From: Charina bottae
Lineage: Eukaryota; Chordata; Lepidosauria; Squamata; Charinaidae
Reading direction: 5' to 3'
Length of the DNA stretch: 64,000 bases
NCBI GenBank assembly: GCA_023362775.1
Contig: JALMGJ010000012.1
Location: forward strand, 22,526,001 to 22,590,000
In this document: positions 40,326-53,662 of the stretch, piece by piece
Position numbering within the stretch: position 1 is the first letter of the stretch
How the letters are laid out: each line of letters opens with the position of its first letter
Made by a program: the position numbers and the translations under genes
Notes under the pieces: model-generated
The model's database searches: none
What the model saw: only the letters and a program-made list of their open reading frames with translations
Told to the model about the DNA's origin: nothing

Positions 40326-43300
40326 TAGGTTATACTGTCATTGAGTGAAGATTATGCCACTGACTTTCTGATACTCAGAAGCACTTTAACGAACTTAATT
40401 TAATAATATATAATATCATAATCTGCTATGCTTTTGTTCATATTAAAAAGTTCTCTATTTAGCATTTTTCCTGTACAATGCATAAGAATTAATAAGAATC
40501 TGCTATAGAATTTGGGTACATATCTTTCTCAGTTACATCCAAATGAATCCAGTGATTTTTTTAAAGTATAAATTGGAAGTGGAAATGAATCTTCCTTTTT
40601 ATGTTAAAAAGTGCTTGTGATTAAAGAAACAACCCCACAGTGCACTGTATTCCATTTTAGTAAGTTATATCAATGATATAACTCTGTTTAGTAAGTTATA
40701 TCAATGATATAACTCTGTTTTAAAACTTCCGTGAGGTAGGAGTGGGTAAATTGCAGTACAATTTCCTTCCATTTTAAGGTGAGAAAGCTGTAGTTTAAGG
40801 CCTAGAAGTAGCACAACACTTTAAAAAGAAAATAAAACCTCTGCACTTCCTTCCTCTACCAGGTCCTACCTGCTCTGTAGCCCTTTTTCTCCTAAAAACG
40901 TGTATGTAGCTATGGGCCTTCACAAATTTGCCCATTCTGCTGTAAGGCTGAGCAGATATTTCATGATGTGATAGCTGGTTATTCGTAACAATTGTGAAAT
41001 GCCGAGTGCTTGTTTTCTTTTTTTAGGAATGGGCAGTTCAGAACTGAGTAATAACTCTTTCTCTGCTTGTCATGGTTTCTTAAAATAGGTCTGTGAAGCC
41101 AAAGTAATGTTCATATTCATAAATATCCCTTGTTATAAATACAGAATATATTGGGTATTCTGTTGAAAATGCTGTTTCTTGCAAGTATCACCATATAGAT
41201 GGCCAAGGAAATGAAAAGATGGGGCTTCATCTACAAACAATAATTAACATGAAAAACAGGAGACAAATACATGTCATTCCTGTAAATTATCAGAAGTTAT
41301 TTGTAAGGTTAAAATAGCTAACAAAAACTGTGTTTCACTCATGCTTTCTGGTCTACTATCCTCTTTTCGATGTAGGAATATAGAGAAGAACATTTTCACT
41401 AAGCTACCTTATCAAACAAGTTATGATCTAAAGAGAAATATCACTTAAGTAAAAACCAGAAGCTAAAGAAATATATTTGGTCTCATATGTGGTCTGTTAA
41501 TTTACTCAGATTAAATATTATCTTTAAATATTGAAAGGTTAAGTGTACACTAATAATGGATTTAGACAGTCATTATGCTGTAATTGCTCTCTAATGCTTG
41601 TTAGTGAAAGGCAGCATTAATATAACTTACTCAAAAGGAACACGGTGCACTGTGGGGTGTTTTTTTTTCTTTTACCTCAAGCACTTTTTAATGTAACAAG
41701 GAAAGTCCAATCCACTTCGTTTACACCATTCTTTAAAAAATTAAGTTCACTGGATTCATGTTGATGTAGCTGAGGAAGGTGTATGCCCTAAATTCTGTAG
41801 TTGGCAAGCATTATAGATTTTGTAGGCTCTGGGGAAAAAAAAGGAGAATTTTGTATGTGTGTGTGTGTTTGTTTTACTTCAGAAGCTAAACCCATGCATG
41901 TTAGAGCAGAAATATTAGAAAACCTGAACAGAAGTTCAGTTTTGAAGAAGCAGACCTGCACAACAATCTGGTGTGTGTATATTTGTTCAGAAAGTCAATA
42001 CCGCTGTGTTCATTTGGGCTTACCCTCTATTAAGTGTGCTTAATTGATGGATACCTATTAAGAGATACCTTCCTGACTGAAACCTTGTTTAAACCTTTGC
42101 TTTAATGCATAAAGATGCATAGATGTATAAAGAAGCAACTGTCCAGCCCTTTATGCCCATGCAACCTGTTCACTCCGCCCTTGCCTCCCCTTGAGGGGAG
42201 GGCCTATATTCATGTTTGTTGAATGTGAGTATGCCAGTCCATATATTTGCAGATCCAGATCTGGCAGAGAGTGGTATATAGATGCAGCTTTTCATTAAAC
42301 ATGACCGAAAGCATGAAAGTCAGGAAAAGCAAGAAGCAGAGCATACAAAGCATCTATGAAACAGGAGAACCAGCTTTCCCTTTCTGTTTAACAGCAGCAT
42401 TACAAACATGCAGTTCCACAACATATATACAATATAAATACGAAGATAAGGTATGCATATGAGTAAGGATATTAAGTCATCTTCAAGATCATTTGTCTTT
42501 TTGGGACTATGGCCATATATTTTAATGAAATTAATTTACAAAGTTTTGCTGTGTGCTAATTTTAAAGTTAGAACACCTTGAAATACAATTAAAGTTTCTT
42601 CTGTTTTCTGAGGTGACACGCAGAGTGAAATCAAACTGTTCAGAAACAGACTGCCATTCATGCCAATGGACTGTTCTTTCCCCACCCCAGAAGATTTTAA
42701 GATTGTGTGGGTGACTATAGGCAGAATGGTGGACTTTCTTCCTTACCATTCCACAGAAGCCATTATATTAGCAGGAAGGTAAATTGGATATCACCCAACA
42801 GCTAGAAATAATATCCCTCTAAGCACAGTAAGTAGATAGCTTTGTTTGAAATCTTAAAGGTATAGAGCTTCTATGTAAAAAGTGTGAAGTACTCTCTTAT
42901 AATGTAAGAAATTATATACACAGTTATAGTTAAGGAACAAATAAGGGTAGCATAATTTTTATACCATAGAGATAATCTTTCCAATGTCCCTGTGAATGAA
43001 TATCATGCACCTACATGTGGCTTCTGTAATTTTATTTTGGTCCTTTTGTCAAGTGAAAAAGTAAAGCCAAGCAGTTAACCATAGTTTCCAGTTCTGTCCT
43101 GTTTGGGAAATGGTTAATGTCAAACAAATCAGATTTGTTTAGTCCCTATCACTTCATAACTACCTTGTTTGGAAGCTAACACTCTTACTTTCCCATTTGG
43201 ACATATTGGAAAGCTGTAGTAATTGTGATTTCTGGCTTATTTCCCTAGCTGTGAAAATGGAAGGAGTCAAGCCAAAGCAAAGAGGTGGTGAGACTGATAT

Positions 43301-45240
43301 ATGAAGCTTGTGCATAATCAGTTTATTGAGCTGACATTAGATCGTCTGAACAAAATCCAATGGAGAATTGGATAAAATACATGAACTGTTAAAGCACAGA
43401 TGTCTATCCGCAAAGTTTTCAAATCTCTCACCAGGCAAGAAATTTATTTTTGCTAGCTTAGCACACCTTAGAACTGTGGCTGGCTATCCCTACGTTCCAA
43501 AGTTGGAGAATGTGAAAGCAAAATTTTGTGCTCCAGCTCTCTGCAAGTCAATCACTTAATCTCCCAGTAAAAGTCCTAGAAATACTGATGTATTTCTTAT
43601 AGCATTGATAATTAGATCATTAACTAGTATCTTTAGATTTGAGTAGGAAATTTTAGTTCCAGATACTGATTCTCAGCATGTTGTACAGTAGGAGTCCTAT
43701 TTTTTTAAGCTTGCTTCTGAGGCATAATGCAGTTTGTGTGAATGGGTTGTGTGAATCCAACTACCGGGGTTTGCAAAATCTTGAGTTATGGCTTGAGGTG
43801 TTCTGTGAACACAGCCTTAGCATGATGCGGGACCCTAATCTTAGAAATTTTAGCATACTTATTGATATGTACTCTATGCTGTGTGTTGTCTTTCTTCCCA
43901 TTATAGGCCTATGGGAAAAAAGTGGAATGAATGTGATTTCTTTCCATTTTCCTTTACATATCTGTTTGATTTAAAAGGAGTGGAGGATCTTTGGAAGAGA
44001 ATACCTGGCACAAGAGGGCAGGATCTGAGAGTCTAGGGCTCTTCCCCGTTCCCCTTGGGAATGCATACTGCCATTATGGTGCCACATGGTCTATTACAAA
44101 TGTTAGCAACAAACAAGAGAAGGATAATAGCTATGAAGTTTTCTGCTCTAGTTTAGGTGTGTGCTAATTGCTTGTCTTGCCTACTGTATGTCTTTCGTTT
44201 CAGATTTAAATATCTAATGGCTCTCATCAAACAACATTTAAACTTTCTATGAAATCCTGCAAATGTTCCTTTAGATCACATTATAAGTAACAATGGAAGA
44301 AATGAGCTTGAATGGGAAGGCTGCATTTCAGACTCGGGGGTTCTGCAGCTGTTTGTGATGACAGTGGAACACTTCAATTGAACTGCAGCCTTGTATTCAG
44401 CACCATTGTGCCCATTGAGCTATGTATAAAAACAGTTTAAATAGTCCACCGCATTTCTTTTTCCACAGTATTTTCAACCTAGTCACTGGTGTGTGTCTCG
44501 GTAGAAAATAATGTGTGTGCTGGAAGTTAATGAGCAATGTGTTGGACACCGAGAGCACCAGATGTTGGTTTAGGGTTGAAATGTGAACAAACTTAATCCA
44601 ACAAAGGCCTATTTATCTTCTGAAATACTGATCACATGATAATAAGTCTTCCAGTAAACCGGATAAGTGGAACTAACATGTGAAAGAGAGAGGAAGTTCT
44701 GTGTCCTTGATGGGACTGAAAATGCACCATTTGGGATATTTTTTAACATTCCTTCATATTTGTAGATTTTAACTGGGAATGACATAGCAAACTTAAGAAT
44801 CATACGACAATAGTTATAATAATGGAACACAGGTTGGTTGGTTTTGTCTGTCTCCTTAATTAGCTGACATTTGATGTTTTAGAATAAATGCAGTCTTAGC
44901 AGGTGGCAATATCTAGCACACTGGCTGATACTAGGAGCTAAGTAGGGTCAGGCCTTGTTAGCACTTGAGGGATATTCCAGCACTGTTGGCATGACTAGGA
45001 ATCCCCCCCCCAAAAAAAAATCCTGGATGAAGGCAGTGGAAGATGACTTCTGTAATTCAGTGAAGAAAACTATATGGATACAGAGACAGTAGTCAAGTTC
45101 AACTTGAGGATGTCTACCTTTTTTTTTTTTATAATAACTGTAGCACAATTATTTTATATTGGTCTCAAATATTGGTGTTGTTGTTCTTGAGCTACTAATT
45201 CTATATTTTAATCGTAAGTTTTTACCAGATTCTGGAGGCA
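40326..45240 (+). other. TCF4: TCF4 intron, unique sequence with a local palindromic duplication
   Basis: A 31-bp unit occurs twice at 40656-40717; each copy holds the palindrome 'agttatatcaatgatataac'. A short GT run lies at 41854-41868, and C and A runs at 45003-45020. No exon or recognised insertion. Most short open frames lack protein character. Confidence 0.45.
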
Positions 45241-45457
45241 ATGGGCTAGAAGCCAGGAGACTGAGAGTTCTAGTCCCGCCTTAGGCATGAAAGCCGGCTG
45301 GGTGACCTTGGGCCAGTCACCCTCTCTCAGCCCAACTCACCTCACAGGGTGGTTGTTGTGGGGAAAATAGGAGGAGGAAGGAGGATTAGGTATGTTCACC
45401 GCCTTGAGTTATTTATAAAAAATAATAAAGGCGGGAAAATAAATAAATGAATAAATA
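45241..45457 (+). mobile_element. tRNA-derived SINE with LINE-like tail
   Basis: The + strand carries 'gggctagaagccaggagact', 'gttctagtcccgcc', 'gggtgaccttgggccagtca', 'cagcccaactcacctcacag', 'gttcaccgccttgagttatt' and a terminal '(aaat)n'. This is the single-unit form, head slightly truncated. The 3' part matches an L2/CR1-type tail, so it was probably mobilised by such a LINE. Confidence 0.8.
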
Positions 45458-46784
45458 GGAAGGATTGTTTTCAATGAGAATATGGTAATTGAGACAGTTA
45501 ATTTTTGGTGCGTCTAACTTTCTTTTGGGAAGGGTCACATACCCGGCAGAAAATCCCACTGAATGTAGTACATATCAATAACATGCTAATGATACTTTTA
45601 AGCACCTTATATTTCCTAGAATATCCTTGGTTTTTGATGGAAATATTCTTAGCACGTTTTAAAAAGTGCCAGTGCTTGTTACAAACCCAGCAGCAAAAAA
45701 AACAAAAAAACAAGTTGCTTTAACATGTCTGGAAGTTATAATTAGTTATTTTAATGAAATGTTTCTATTATGTCCCCCCCCCATGGGTAACAATTCTAAT
45801 TCATGTGATAGTGACAGGTCAACTAGTAACTCATATTTTATTGTAGAAAAATGCAACCTGTCATAAGTTGCCAGAGACTCACAGCTGTCTGGAGTCAAAG
45901 CAGAACTTTTGGAAAACGTTTCTCCTTAGGAATTGGAACACAATTCTCCCTGCAACCCACGCCAGGAAAAAAAAGTGGTTCCTTTTCTATTATTTTCCTC
46001 TCCCCACCCCACAAACTGTGATTGATAGAAACACTTGCTAGGAGCATTTACTTGACATTCTTTTTTTTTTTTTTAAGAAAGAAACATGAAATGTTATGAT
46101 AGTCTTATATCTATTTTTGACTGTAAGGCTGTTAAAGTGGTGCTGAATATCAGTGTGAATTTAAATGGTGAGATTAAAAGACTGCAAAAGTTTCTTTCTT
46201 GATATTTGGCCTTTTGTTCACATTTTTAGGAATATGCATCTTAAATTTAAGGATTAGGAAGACATCTGCATGCTGCTACCGATTCAGCATTTTATTTCTC
46301 ATTTGTAATTTCATAATTTTCCCTCCATTGCTATCTCTTTTGCTACGTTCTTTGAATGCCCTCTGGACAGAAAGGTGGAATACATATAGAATTAAAAAAT
46401 AAAAACAGAGTTTTGGATACTCAAGAATATCTAGTGTCAGTAATTATTATTAGAAGTTGATGATAATAAACAATTCTGTAAACACTGTAGTTTGTCTGAA
46501 CTGATTGCTTTGTTCAACAATGAAAAAACAAGTCTTTGAAAAAAAAATTAAAAGTAATTGTGAAAATATTTTTGCGTATGGTTGACCAAGGAACTTTAAC
46601 TGTGTTTTACATTAATATAAATGAACTTTATGGTGCATTAAAGAATTTTGTAGTGTGGTCAGAAATTCCAGACTGGGAAGGCAGTTCTAGAACTGCCTTT
46701 CCTGCTCTATGTCAAATTCTCAGCTCATCCACTCTATATCAGTTTGGGGGATAGCCCAGCCTGACCCTGGATCCTGGAGGGCAA
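45458..46784 (+). other. TCF4: TCF4 intron, unassigned
   Basis: No supported feature. T runs at 46061-46074 and a C run at 45774-45781. Confidence 0.3.
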
Positions 46785-47390
46785 ATGTATTTATTTAATA
46801 ACATTACCTGGCTTCCTGTTTTTTATTTAAAGATTTATATGGGCACCTACCTCACAAAAATATGACTCCAGACAGTGTACAACTATAAACACAATTCACA
46901 ATATCCCAACAAAAAACCCAACATCAAGAGCAAAACAGGACACACCAAGTGTGTACCACCTCCTGGCCCCATTTCTGGAGAACAACCAGGTCTTCAAAGC
47001 CTTCCTAAAGACTAACAAGGTTGCGGCTAGTCAAATCTTGGAAGGTGGGGGGAGTGATCATTCCAAAGACAGGTGCCACAATCAAAAAGGCATGCATCCT
47101 ACTTTCTATCAGATGCCATTGTTTTAAGTAAGGGACCTGGAGCATGCCCACTCTGTTGCAGAAACAGCTGGAGATTGGTGGTCCTGCCGAATAACCCAGT
47201 CATGCACCATGAAGGATTTTATAGGTAATAACCAACACCTTGAATTGCACCTGGTGGTCTACTGGAAACCAATGCAACTTTCAAAATAAAGACGTTTGTG
47301 AGCATACCGAGGTGCACCCATAACAACCCATGCTGCTGCATTGTGGTCCATCTGTAGCTTCTGGATGGTGTCTGGATGGTAGGGCTGCAC
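46785..47390 (-). repeat. L2-like LINE fragment, old
   Basis: On the + strand 'aaccaggtcttcaaagcctt', 'aggtaataaccaacaccttg' and 'aattgcacctgg', then 'tgctgcattgtggtccatct', follow the same order as the minus-strand RT C-terminal copy at 39494-40325. They have many substitutions and gaps. No open frame remains. Confidence 0.7.
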
Positions 47391-48662
47391 AGAGACTTCT
47401 AAATAGGTTGTTCACAAAGGAATGCAATTGAAATGCTTCTTTTTGAATGGTTGAACTAGCTGCATTGTTTATAAGGCTAATACAACTCCTTCAGAAGCTA
47501 CTTCTGGCTGTCTCTACATGGGTGGCATGAACAGCCACTTCTCAGGAAGAAAGTAAAGCAAAGTGACTTTGCATGCAGAGAGAGCCAGGAGCAACTTCTG
47601 AAGCTACCTCATAGGCCTTTCAAATGAATCAGCTGCTTTAAAGTTTTAAAAAGAGCTGTTTTGTCCACATGTTTCAAACTGCTTCTTTCAAAGGGTTTGC
47701 AGAGTGATATTAGCTATCCTGGGAAAAACATAAATAATTTTTTTTGCCTTTTTATCAGAATTGGATGGAATGTCTAGGAAAGTTAGAATAATTATAATTT
47801 TATAATTATTTTATAAAAATACTTCAAGGGGTTTTGAGTGTCGTTCCTTTGGAAAAGAAATTGTTAAAACATCCACAGCTTTTTACTTTTCACTAGAATG
47901 TGATCATATTTACCAAAACCCTGAAGTGTGCCACATTTTACACAAATCATTGCATCATTTCATACAAACTGCTGGTTTAAATTCTAATGTTACCTAAAAA
48001 CTGCCCTTAACGCTCTTTGTTGTGAGACGGAATGGAAAGATGCAGATCCAGTATTGAGGAATATTTTTAGGAAGTTTTAGGCACAAAATTGAATGGCCTT
48101 TTCTGTGCCAGTTCATAAGGGTACATGTGGTGGAGCTGACTATTGGGGGTTAAGGGTGGGGGAAAAAAACTTATTTTTACCTTAAGAGGAAAAAAGTAGT
48201 CCTTCATCTAGTCATATAGTTAAGGCAAGCACAAAACTGCCCCTTACTTCTATGGATGGGAGATAGGGAATAATACGGGCAACAAATGGTTAAATGAAGG
48301 ATCATTTCTTAGGTTGTCTCTACATCTCTAAAGCACTGTGATTGGACCAAAAGTACCAGCAGTCATTGTCAGTCATTGAAACCAGTACCCTGATTCCAGA
48401 AAATTTTGTGAGAACAAAATAGCAAAGTTTTATTAAAAATGCTTTTGGACACATGGAGCTCCATTAAGGATTTTTAAGTGCAATATGGAAGGTAAAACTG
48501 TTTATCCTCCCTTGGATGACTCTGAACAGCCCCAATTTAATTTGAACCATTTCCCCATTAGTGTCTTGTCTTAATAATATCACCTATCCATCACTAAAGT
48601 GATATAAAGCCTGTCCTCATCACCATTATTTTGGCTACTAATGTTTGAATTATTGTAGAAGA
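47391..48662 (+). other. TCF4: TCF4 intron, unassigned
   Basis: No supported feature. Confidence 0.3.
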
Positions 48663-48814
48663 CACTAGAACAGTGTTTCTCAACCTTAGGAACTTTAAGA
48701 CATGTGGACTTCAACTCCCAGAATTCTCCAGCCAGCATGGCTGGCTGGGGAATTCTGGGAATTGAAGTCCACTGGTATTAAAAGTTGCCAAGGTTGAGAA
48801 ACACTGCACTAGAA
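48663..48814 (+). mobile_element. hAT MITE with intact 8-bp target duplication
   Basis: The 136-bp element 48671-48806 begins CAGTGTTTCTCAACCTT and ends AAGGTTGAGAAACACTG, perfect 17-bp inverted termini. It is flanked by CACTAGAA at 48663-48670 and 48807-48814. An 8-bp duplication is diagnostic of hAT transposition. Nearly the whole element is palindromic ('ggacttcaactcccagaatt' against 'aattctgggaattgaagtcc'). Confidence 0.92.
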
Positions 48815-49696
48815 GATACTCATGGGAAATGACCTGGGTTTGGCATTTGGGCTAGATTGGAGTCCAGCTCTAATTTAGCTGGATCTGTCAATAGGTTAGT
48901 GATCTGAATCCTTAGATTCAAATTACTGTAACAAAAAACATAAGGGTCCATTTTTATTGATATGGGAAAACCTCAGTTGCTCATACATATCGAAACATTT
49001 GACAGTTCAGGACTGTTTTCTAAATTGTAATGGTGTGAACCTGCAAGGTGTCATGGTAGAACTGTGAAATGCAAATATTGAGCTAAATTTCTTTGATATG
49101 AGTATGATTGTCCCAGAAATCTCTTTTTCACATAGGGTTTCCTTAACTGCAAACTGCTTACGGATTTGGCTAATATTTTTTTAAAGTAACTTATGGCGAC
49201 CTTTTGAGAAATTGGGTAAATTAAAATTTCTGTAGTTAATTCATACTAAGTCATATTGGTAGCTTGTATATGTCATATGGGACTGCCAAACTAGCTGTTC
49301 TCTTAAGGAATTTCCAGTTCATGAACGGATGTTTCCAACAAAAATGTAAGTGGAGTTTGAAAAGTGGTTTATGAAATGTGCTTGGTACAGTGTTTGAAGA
49401 AGAAAAAATTACAAAATCCTCCTGGATATGTGTGGTCCCTTGATACAGCTAAAATAACTCTTCGGACTCTAGGAGTGATTGAAAAATGTATTACATATCA
49501 AGAGAATGACTCATTAAGCTTTGGTCTGAGCAGAATTTGAATGCTTGTGGCCACAGGCAGCTAGTTTTGCGATGAGTATTAAAGCCGATATTATTGCCTG
49601 CAATCCAAAATACACTGAGAAATTAAGCTGCCTTTTCCTTTTACTCAAAGGAAAGATTTGTGTTCAGTAGAATTTAACTCTTAAGAGAGTTAGTAG
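48815..49696 (+). other. TCF4: TCF4 intron, unassigned
   Basis: No supported feature. Confidence 0.3.
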
Positions 49697-49818
49697 ACTC
49701 GTTCCTAACCTGGTAATCTGCAGATGGGCTTAGGTTACACTTGAGTCTGCTGGCTGGGAATTCATTCTAGGAATTGTAGTTCCTGCATATCTGGAGGCTA
49801 TTAAGTTGGGAAAGACTG
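49697..49818 (+). mobile_element. Related hAT-type MITE, decayed
   Basis: 'ctaacctggtaatctgcaga', 'ctgctggctgggaattcatt', 'aggaattgtagttcctgcat' and 'aagttgggaaagactg' give the outline of a CAG...CTG-ended hAT MITE. No clear target duplication. Confidence 0.5.
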
Positions 49819-50294
49819 CCTTAGATATTTTTACATGTATAATGAAAGATTCAGATCTGTTAATTTTGCTGAAGTGTTATGGCAGTATTCATATCTGCTT
49901 TGCCACTCATGGAAAGTATTTTTGGAATAACTGACTCACACTTGTATATATTTTGGTATTTCTGCAATACAGACAGAATATATTTTGTTTTTTATCTAGC
50001 TTCCCATTATGAACATTAGCACAGTTTGTTCTTAGGATCCAACATGGTACTTCTCAGGGTTGTGTATAAGAATAGTCACAACTGGACTGAACATTAATTA
50101 GTCATTTTGATTGTCCTCTTCTTAAAATAAGTGGTAAGTGATGAAGGGAACATTTGCTGAAGATGCTGTTAATTGGAAGTAACAGAGGAGGACTCAGGCA
50201 TGGGATAAAATATATTCTTTTGGGATGGAACATCTCCTATTTATAATGGGAACAATGTCTCTCATATTCACAATGCTAGCATTTGCCCATCTAT

Positions 50295-50298
<4 letters not shown>

Positions 50299-50375
<77 letters not shown>
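50299..50375. repeat. Compound (GT)n(GA)n microsatellite
   Basis: About 19 GT units followed immediately by about 19 GA units. Directly visible; likely length-polymorphic. Confidence 0.97.
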
Positions 50376-50379
<4 letters not shown>

Positions 50380-51150
50380 ACTTTCAAACTAATGCTTTTA
50401 ATTCAGTTTGGTTTATTTGAGAAAATAAAATGAAACTGCTAACATTCTCATAAGCTATGAGAAGAAAAGAATTTGTTAAATTTTTGTGTAAATCTGATGG
50501 TCACCAAAGTTAGATGAGAGCAGGCCGATACCAATATTTGGCATTCTTCAGCAGTTGTCAAGCCACCTCTATCATCTATGGGAAGTTTGTGCTTCCTGTT
50601 TTATTGAACATTCAGGTTCAGAGGCTTAGTTCAGAAGAATCAACCCTATCTACTTTCTCAGGACCAACAATATTGAACTCTTCCAGATAACTACTTTAGG
50701 TTGTGCCTTGATCAACTCCAGAGTCCAGCTCACAATGGATCTGAATGACTTTATCCAGCAGATACCTTAGAATAGTCTTTACTGATGTTCCTGCAGATGT
50801 TCCTCAGTCTCATCCCTACTTAGGAGGGACTGTGTCACCTTGAACATCTTGAACTGGCAGCTTTCTGCAAACACAATAAGCAGAGAAATAATCACATTTT
50901 GCTACTCTTATCACCATGAGGTAATAAAGGCTTTACTCATGATCAGATTCATTCTTCCTTTTCCCCCAGTGGCACTCTAGATGTCTCTTCTGCTTCATCT
51001 CATGGAACATCTCTGAGAACAAGGGAGTTTTCTGGGATTCACAGGCAGAGAGAGTCCACACAGAAGCCATTGGATCCAAGGCCATCACTGCCTTCTTATT
51101 CCAGGTTTAATAGAACCAGAGATCAACCAATGAAATTGACACCTAGAAGA
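50376..51150 (+). other. TCF4: TCF4 intron, unassigned
   Basis: Higher GC than surrounding intron and possibly an old retroelement, but I cannot assign it. Confidence 0.3.
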
Positions 51151-51159
51151 ATCAGGACA

Positions 51160-51425
51160 GGCAAAAATAGATATTTTTAACACAACACATAATTAAACTT
51201 TGGAATTTGCTACCATGAGATGTGGTGCTGGCTACTAGCTTGGCTAGTTGGACCAATTCATGGAAGTTGTGGTTGTCAATGGTTTATTAGCCTTGATGGC
51301 AGTGTGACTGCCTCTGGAGGCCATCTGCTGAGAGACTAGTGGGCTCCCGTGTGCAGTTGGTTGGCCAGTGTAAGAACAGACTCTGAACTAGATGGGTCAG
51401 GGGTCTGATCCAGTAAGACATTGAT
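51160..51425 (+). repeat. Interspersed repeat fragment, LINE-like
   Basis: 'ggaccaattcatggaagttg', 'atggtttattagccttgatg', 'ggttggccagtgtaagaaca' and 'aactagatgggtca' with 'ggtctgatccagtaagac' form a run I recognise from many amniote genomes as a dispersed, probably CR1-type, repeat. Family name uncertain. Confidence 0.45.
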
Positions 51426-52309
51426 CAGGCACCATAACCTTAGTTATGTCAAGCACCAACTAAGGCCTTAGTTGAGCCTCAGAAACAACTTCAAGTTCTT
51501 TGGAACCCAACAAGGTCCATCAGGCACTGTTCTGAACTGCACACTCCCCTCTCCACCCCATTCCTCTGCTAGGGCAGAGATAAGAAAAGGACAGTGCAAC
51601 AGCCTCTAAATTGTGTGGGAAAGAGCCCTTAGGGAAGTTCACTGAAGCAATGCAGAAAGTGTCATACTCTGTTTAGAAATACAAACTTTCAAAATCTCTG
51701 TTGAAAGTAAGTTCTTACCTTTCTACTTGTTTTTCTGGGATTGTCACAGGCGTATGCATTGCTGCATCTGTTCACTGGGTTTTTTTGGGTGTCATGAGGA
51801 TTGGCATAGCTGGTCAGCAAGCTTGGTCCATCCTGAGAAGAATCCCCTAATCACAGCAGGAATTGGCTGTTAGCAGAAGCAGCAATGAGATAGGATGCCT
51901 GGAGATAGGCAAGCTGCAGAACAGAGACAGTAGCATTTGTAGCCTTGCCACTCCACCCCTGTTTTAGAATTGTTACCTTGGCACCAATTCTCTCATTGAC
52001 AGAGATTTGAATCTGCCCCAGTCATGCGCTGATTAAAAGTGAGGTCGGCCATGAGTCCATATTCAGATTGCTAAGAGCTGAATTGCTCTCTCAGCAGTGC
52101 CCTTGGCAGGACCAGCCTGCAAGTAACATTCTAGTAGTATAAGATAAAGTTAAGGCTCATGGCTTGCCACCTTCAAGAAGCTGAGTGCTAAGAATGAAGC
52201 CCAAAGCAATATTTTCCTTCCCATCCCCAAAGGTCTCTGATAGGCAGAGATTTTAATGAGGTGCTTTACTAGCTGGCTGTTTCATCAGTGTTAGAATCCT
52301 TCAAACCAC

Positions 52310-52586
52310 TGTCAGCCCTTTGGGGTAGACCAGATCAGCAAACTGACTCCACAGGAAGACTAGAACTATACTTTATTGAGATAGGCTAGAATAAGAGAAC
52401 CTTGCAAATCTACTCCCCTCCCTCTTATATAGCACTGAATCAGGGAAGAGCCTGACTGAGCCGCTTCTGAATGCTGTCTTATTTCCCGGGACTTAAGGAA
52501 TGTTTCAGCCCTCTTTTTTTATGTAGCTTCTTGCCTATTTCCCTCAAGGTCATCTCTCCGACCTTACCGCTCAACCCCCTCCCACA
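52310..52586 (-). mobile_element. LTR, family A, minus strand
   Basis: Runs from TGTCAGCCC to CCTCCCACA on the + strand. Read on the minus strand it has TATATAAGAG followed about 60 bases on by CAATAAAG, the usual U3-R-U5 order, and ends CTGACA. A related copy lies at 56757. No matching target duplication or coding internal region was found next to it. The boundary at 52586 is tentative. Confidence 0.55.
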
Positions 52587-53005
52587 TTCTCTGCGTATGG
52601 AATAGAAAACATAATATTGTATTTGGTCCATAAGAATGCCAAAAGCAACAGAAAAGCTACCAAATCTTCAAGCTGCTTTAGAGCCGCCTGACATGACTCA
52701 TTATTTCAAACTTGATTTGCAAATCTGCATTGATAGAGTGATTTGATTGAGGTTTCATTGAACTGAATCAATCTCTCAAAGGCTCACATAGGCCTAGTAG
52801 TTTAATGGAGCAATGTTGGCAAAAGGCCCGCAGAACTGGCCTCTACTTGCTAATCACTTCTGCAAGAACTAAGAGGTCTTTCTGTTTTTCCCAGTATGAT
52901 CAACAGAATTTTAGCAGAGTCCTTCCTATCAAATTGGTTCATACTTGTTCACCTATATCTTGATTTTTGTTTTGGAGTGAGTAGCTATATTTATTTAAAG
53001 AAGAC
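52587..53005 (+). other. TCF4: TCF4 intron, unassigned
   Basis: No supported feature. Confidence 0.3.
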
Positions 53006-53409
53006 TACAGGTAGTCCTCGTTTAGTGACCATGATTGGGAAGTTAAGGGAAGCGATCAATAAGTGAAACATGATTTTACAACATTACTTCAGCTTTCCTT
53101 TGCTTTACAGACCTGCGAAGGTCATAAATGCGAGGATTGGTCGCAAAGTTACTTTTTCATCACCGTTGTAACTACAAATGGTTGCTAAATGACCACGATT
53201 GGGACGTTAGTTGACCACGATTGGGACGTTAAGGGAAGCGATCACTAAGTGAAACATTATGATTTTACAACATTACTTCAGCTTTCCTTTGCTTTACAGA
53301 CCTGCGAAGGTCATAAATGCGAGGATTGGTCGCAAAGTTACTTTTTCATCACCGTTGTAATTACAAATGGTTGCTAAATGAGGCAGTCGCTAAACAAGGA
53401 CTACCTGTA
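53006..53409 (+). mobile_element. TACAGG-ended DNA element with internal duplication
   Basis: Ends TACAGGTAGTCCTCG and CAAGGACTACCTGTA. Between them a block of about 165 bp is present twice, at about 53028-53191 and 53213-53377. The two differ by very few bases (for example 'gttgtaactacaaatgg' against 'gttgtaattacaaatgg'). A short extra duplication of 'gaccacgattgggacgtta' sits at the junction (53190-53232). Confidence 0.85.
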
Positions 53410-53662
53410 TTGCTAAGGCCTCTCTTGTTACTGCAACAGTGATTTTTAAATAACTTGTTTATTGCACATCAATCTGGATAATTCTATATGTGGTCTGGTC
53501 ATCAGAAGTACGATTACTGAGGCTTAGTTTTAGAGCCTGACTTTCTAGTTGATCATCGTCATTATCATTCTGCTTCTGTTTGCAAAAATCCTGAAGCTTT
53601 GTACAAAGTTATAAAAACAGTAATACAAAATACATATATACTTTAATATACTTTATTATAGA
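53410..53662 (+). other. TCF4: TCF4 intron, unassigned
   Basis: Nothing recognised. Confidence 0.3.
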
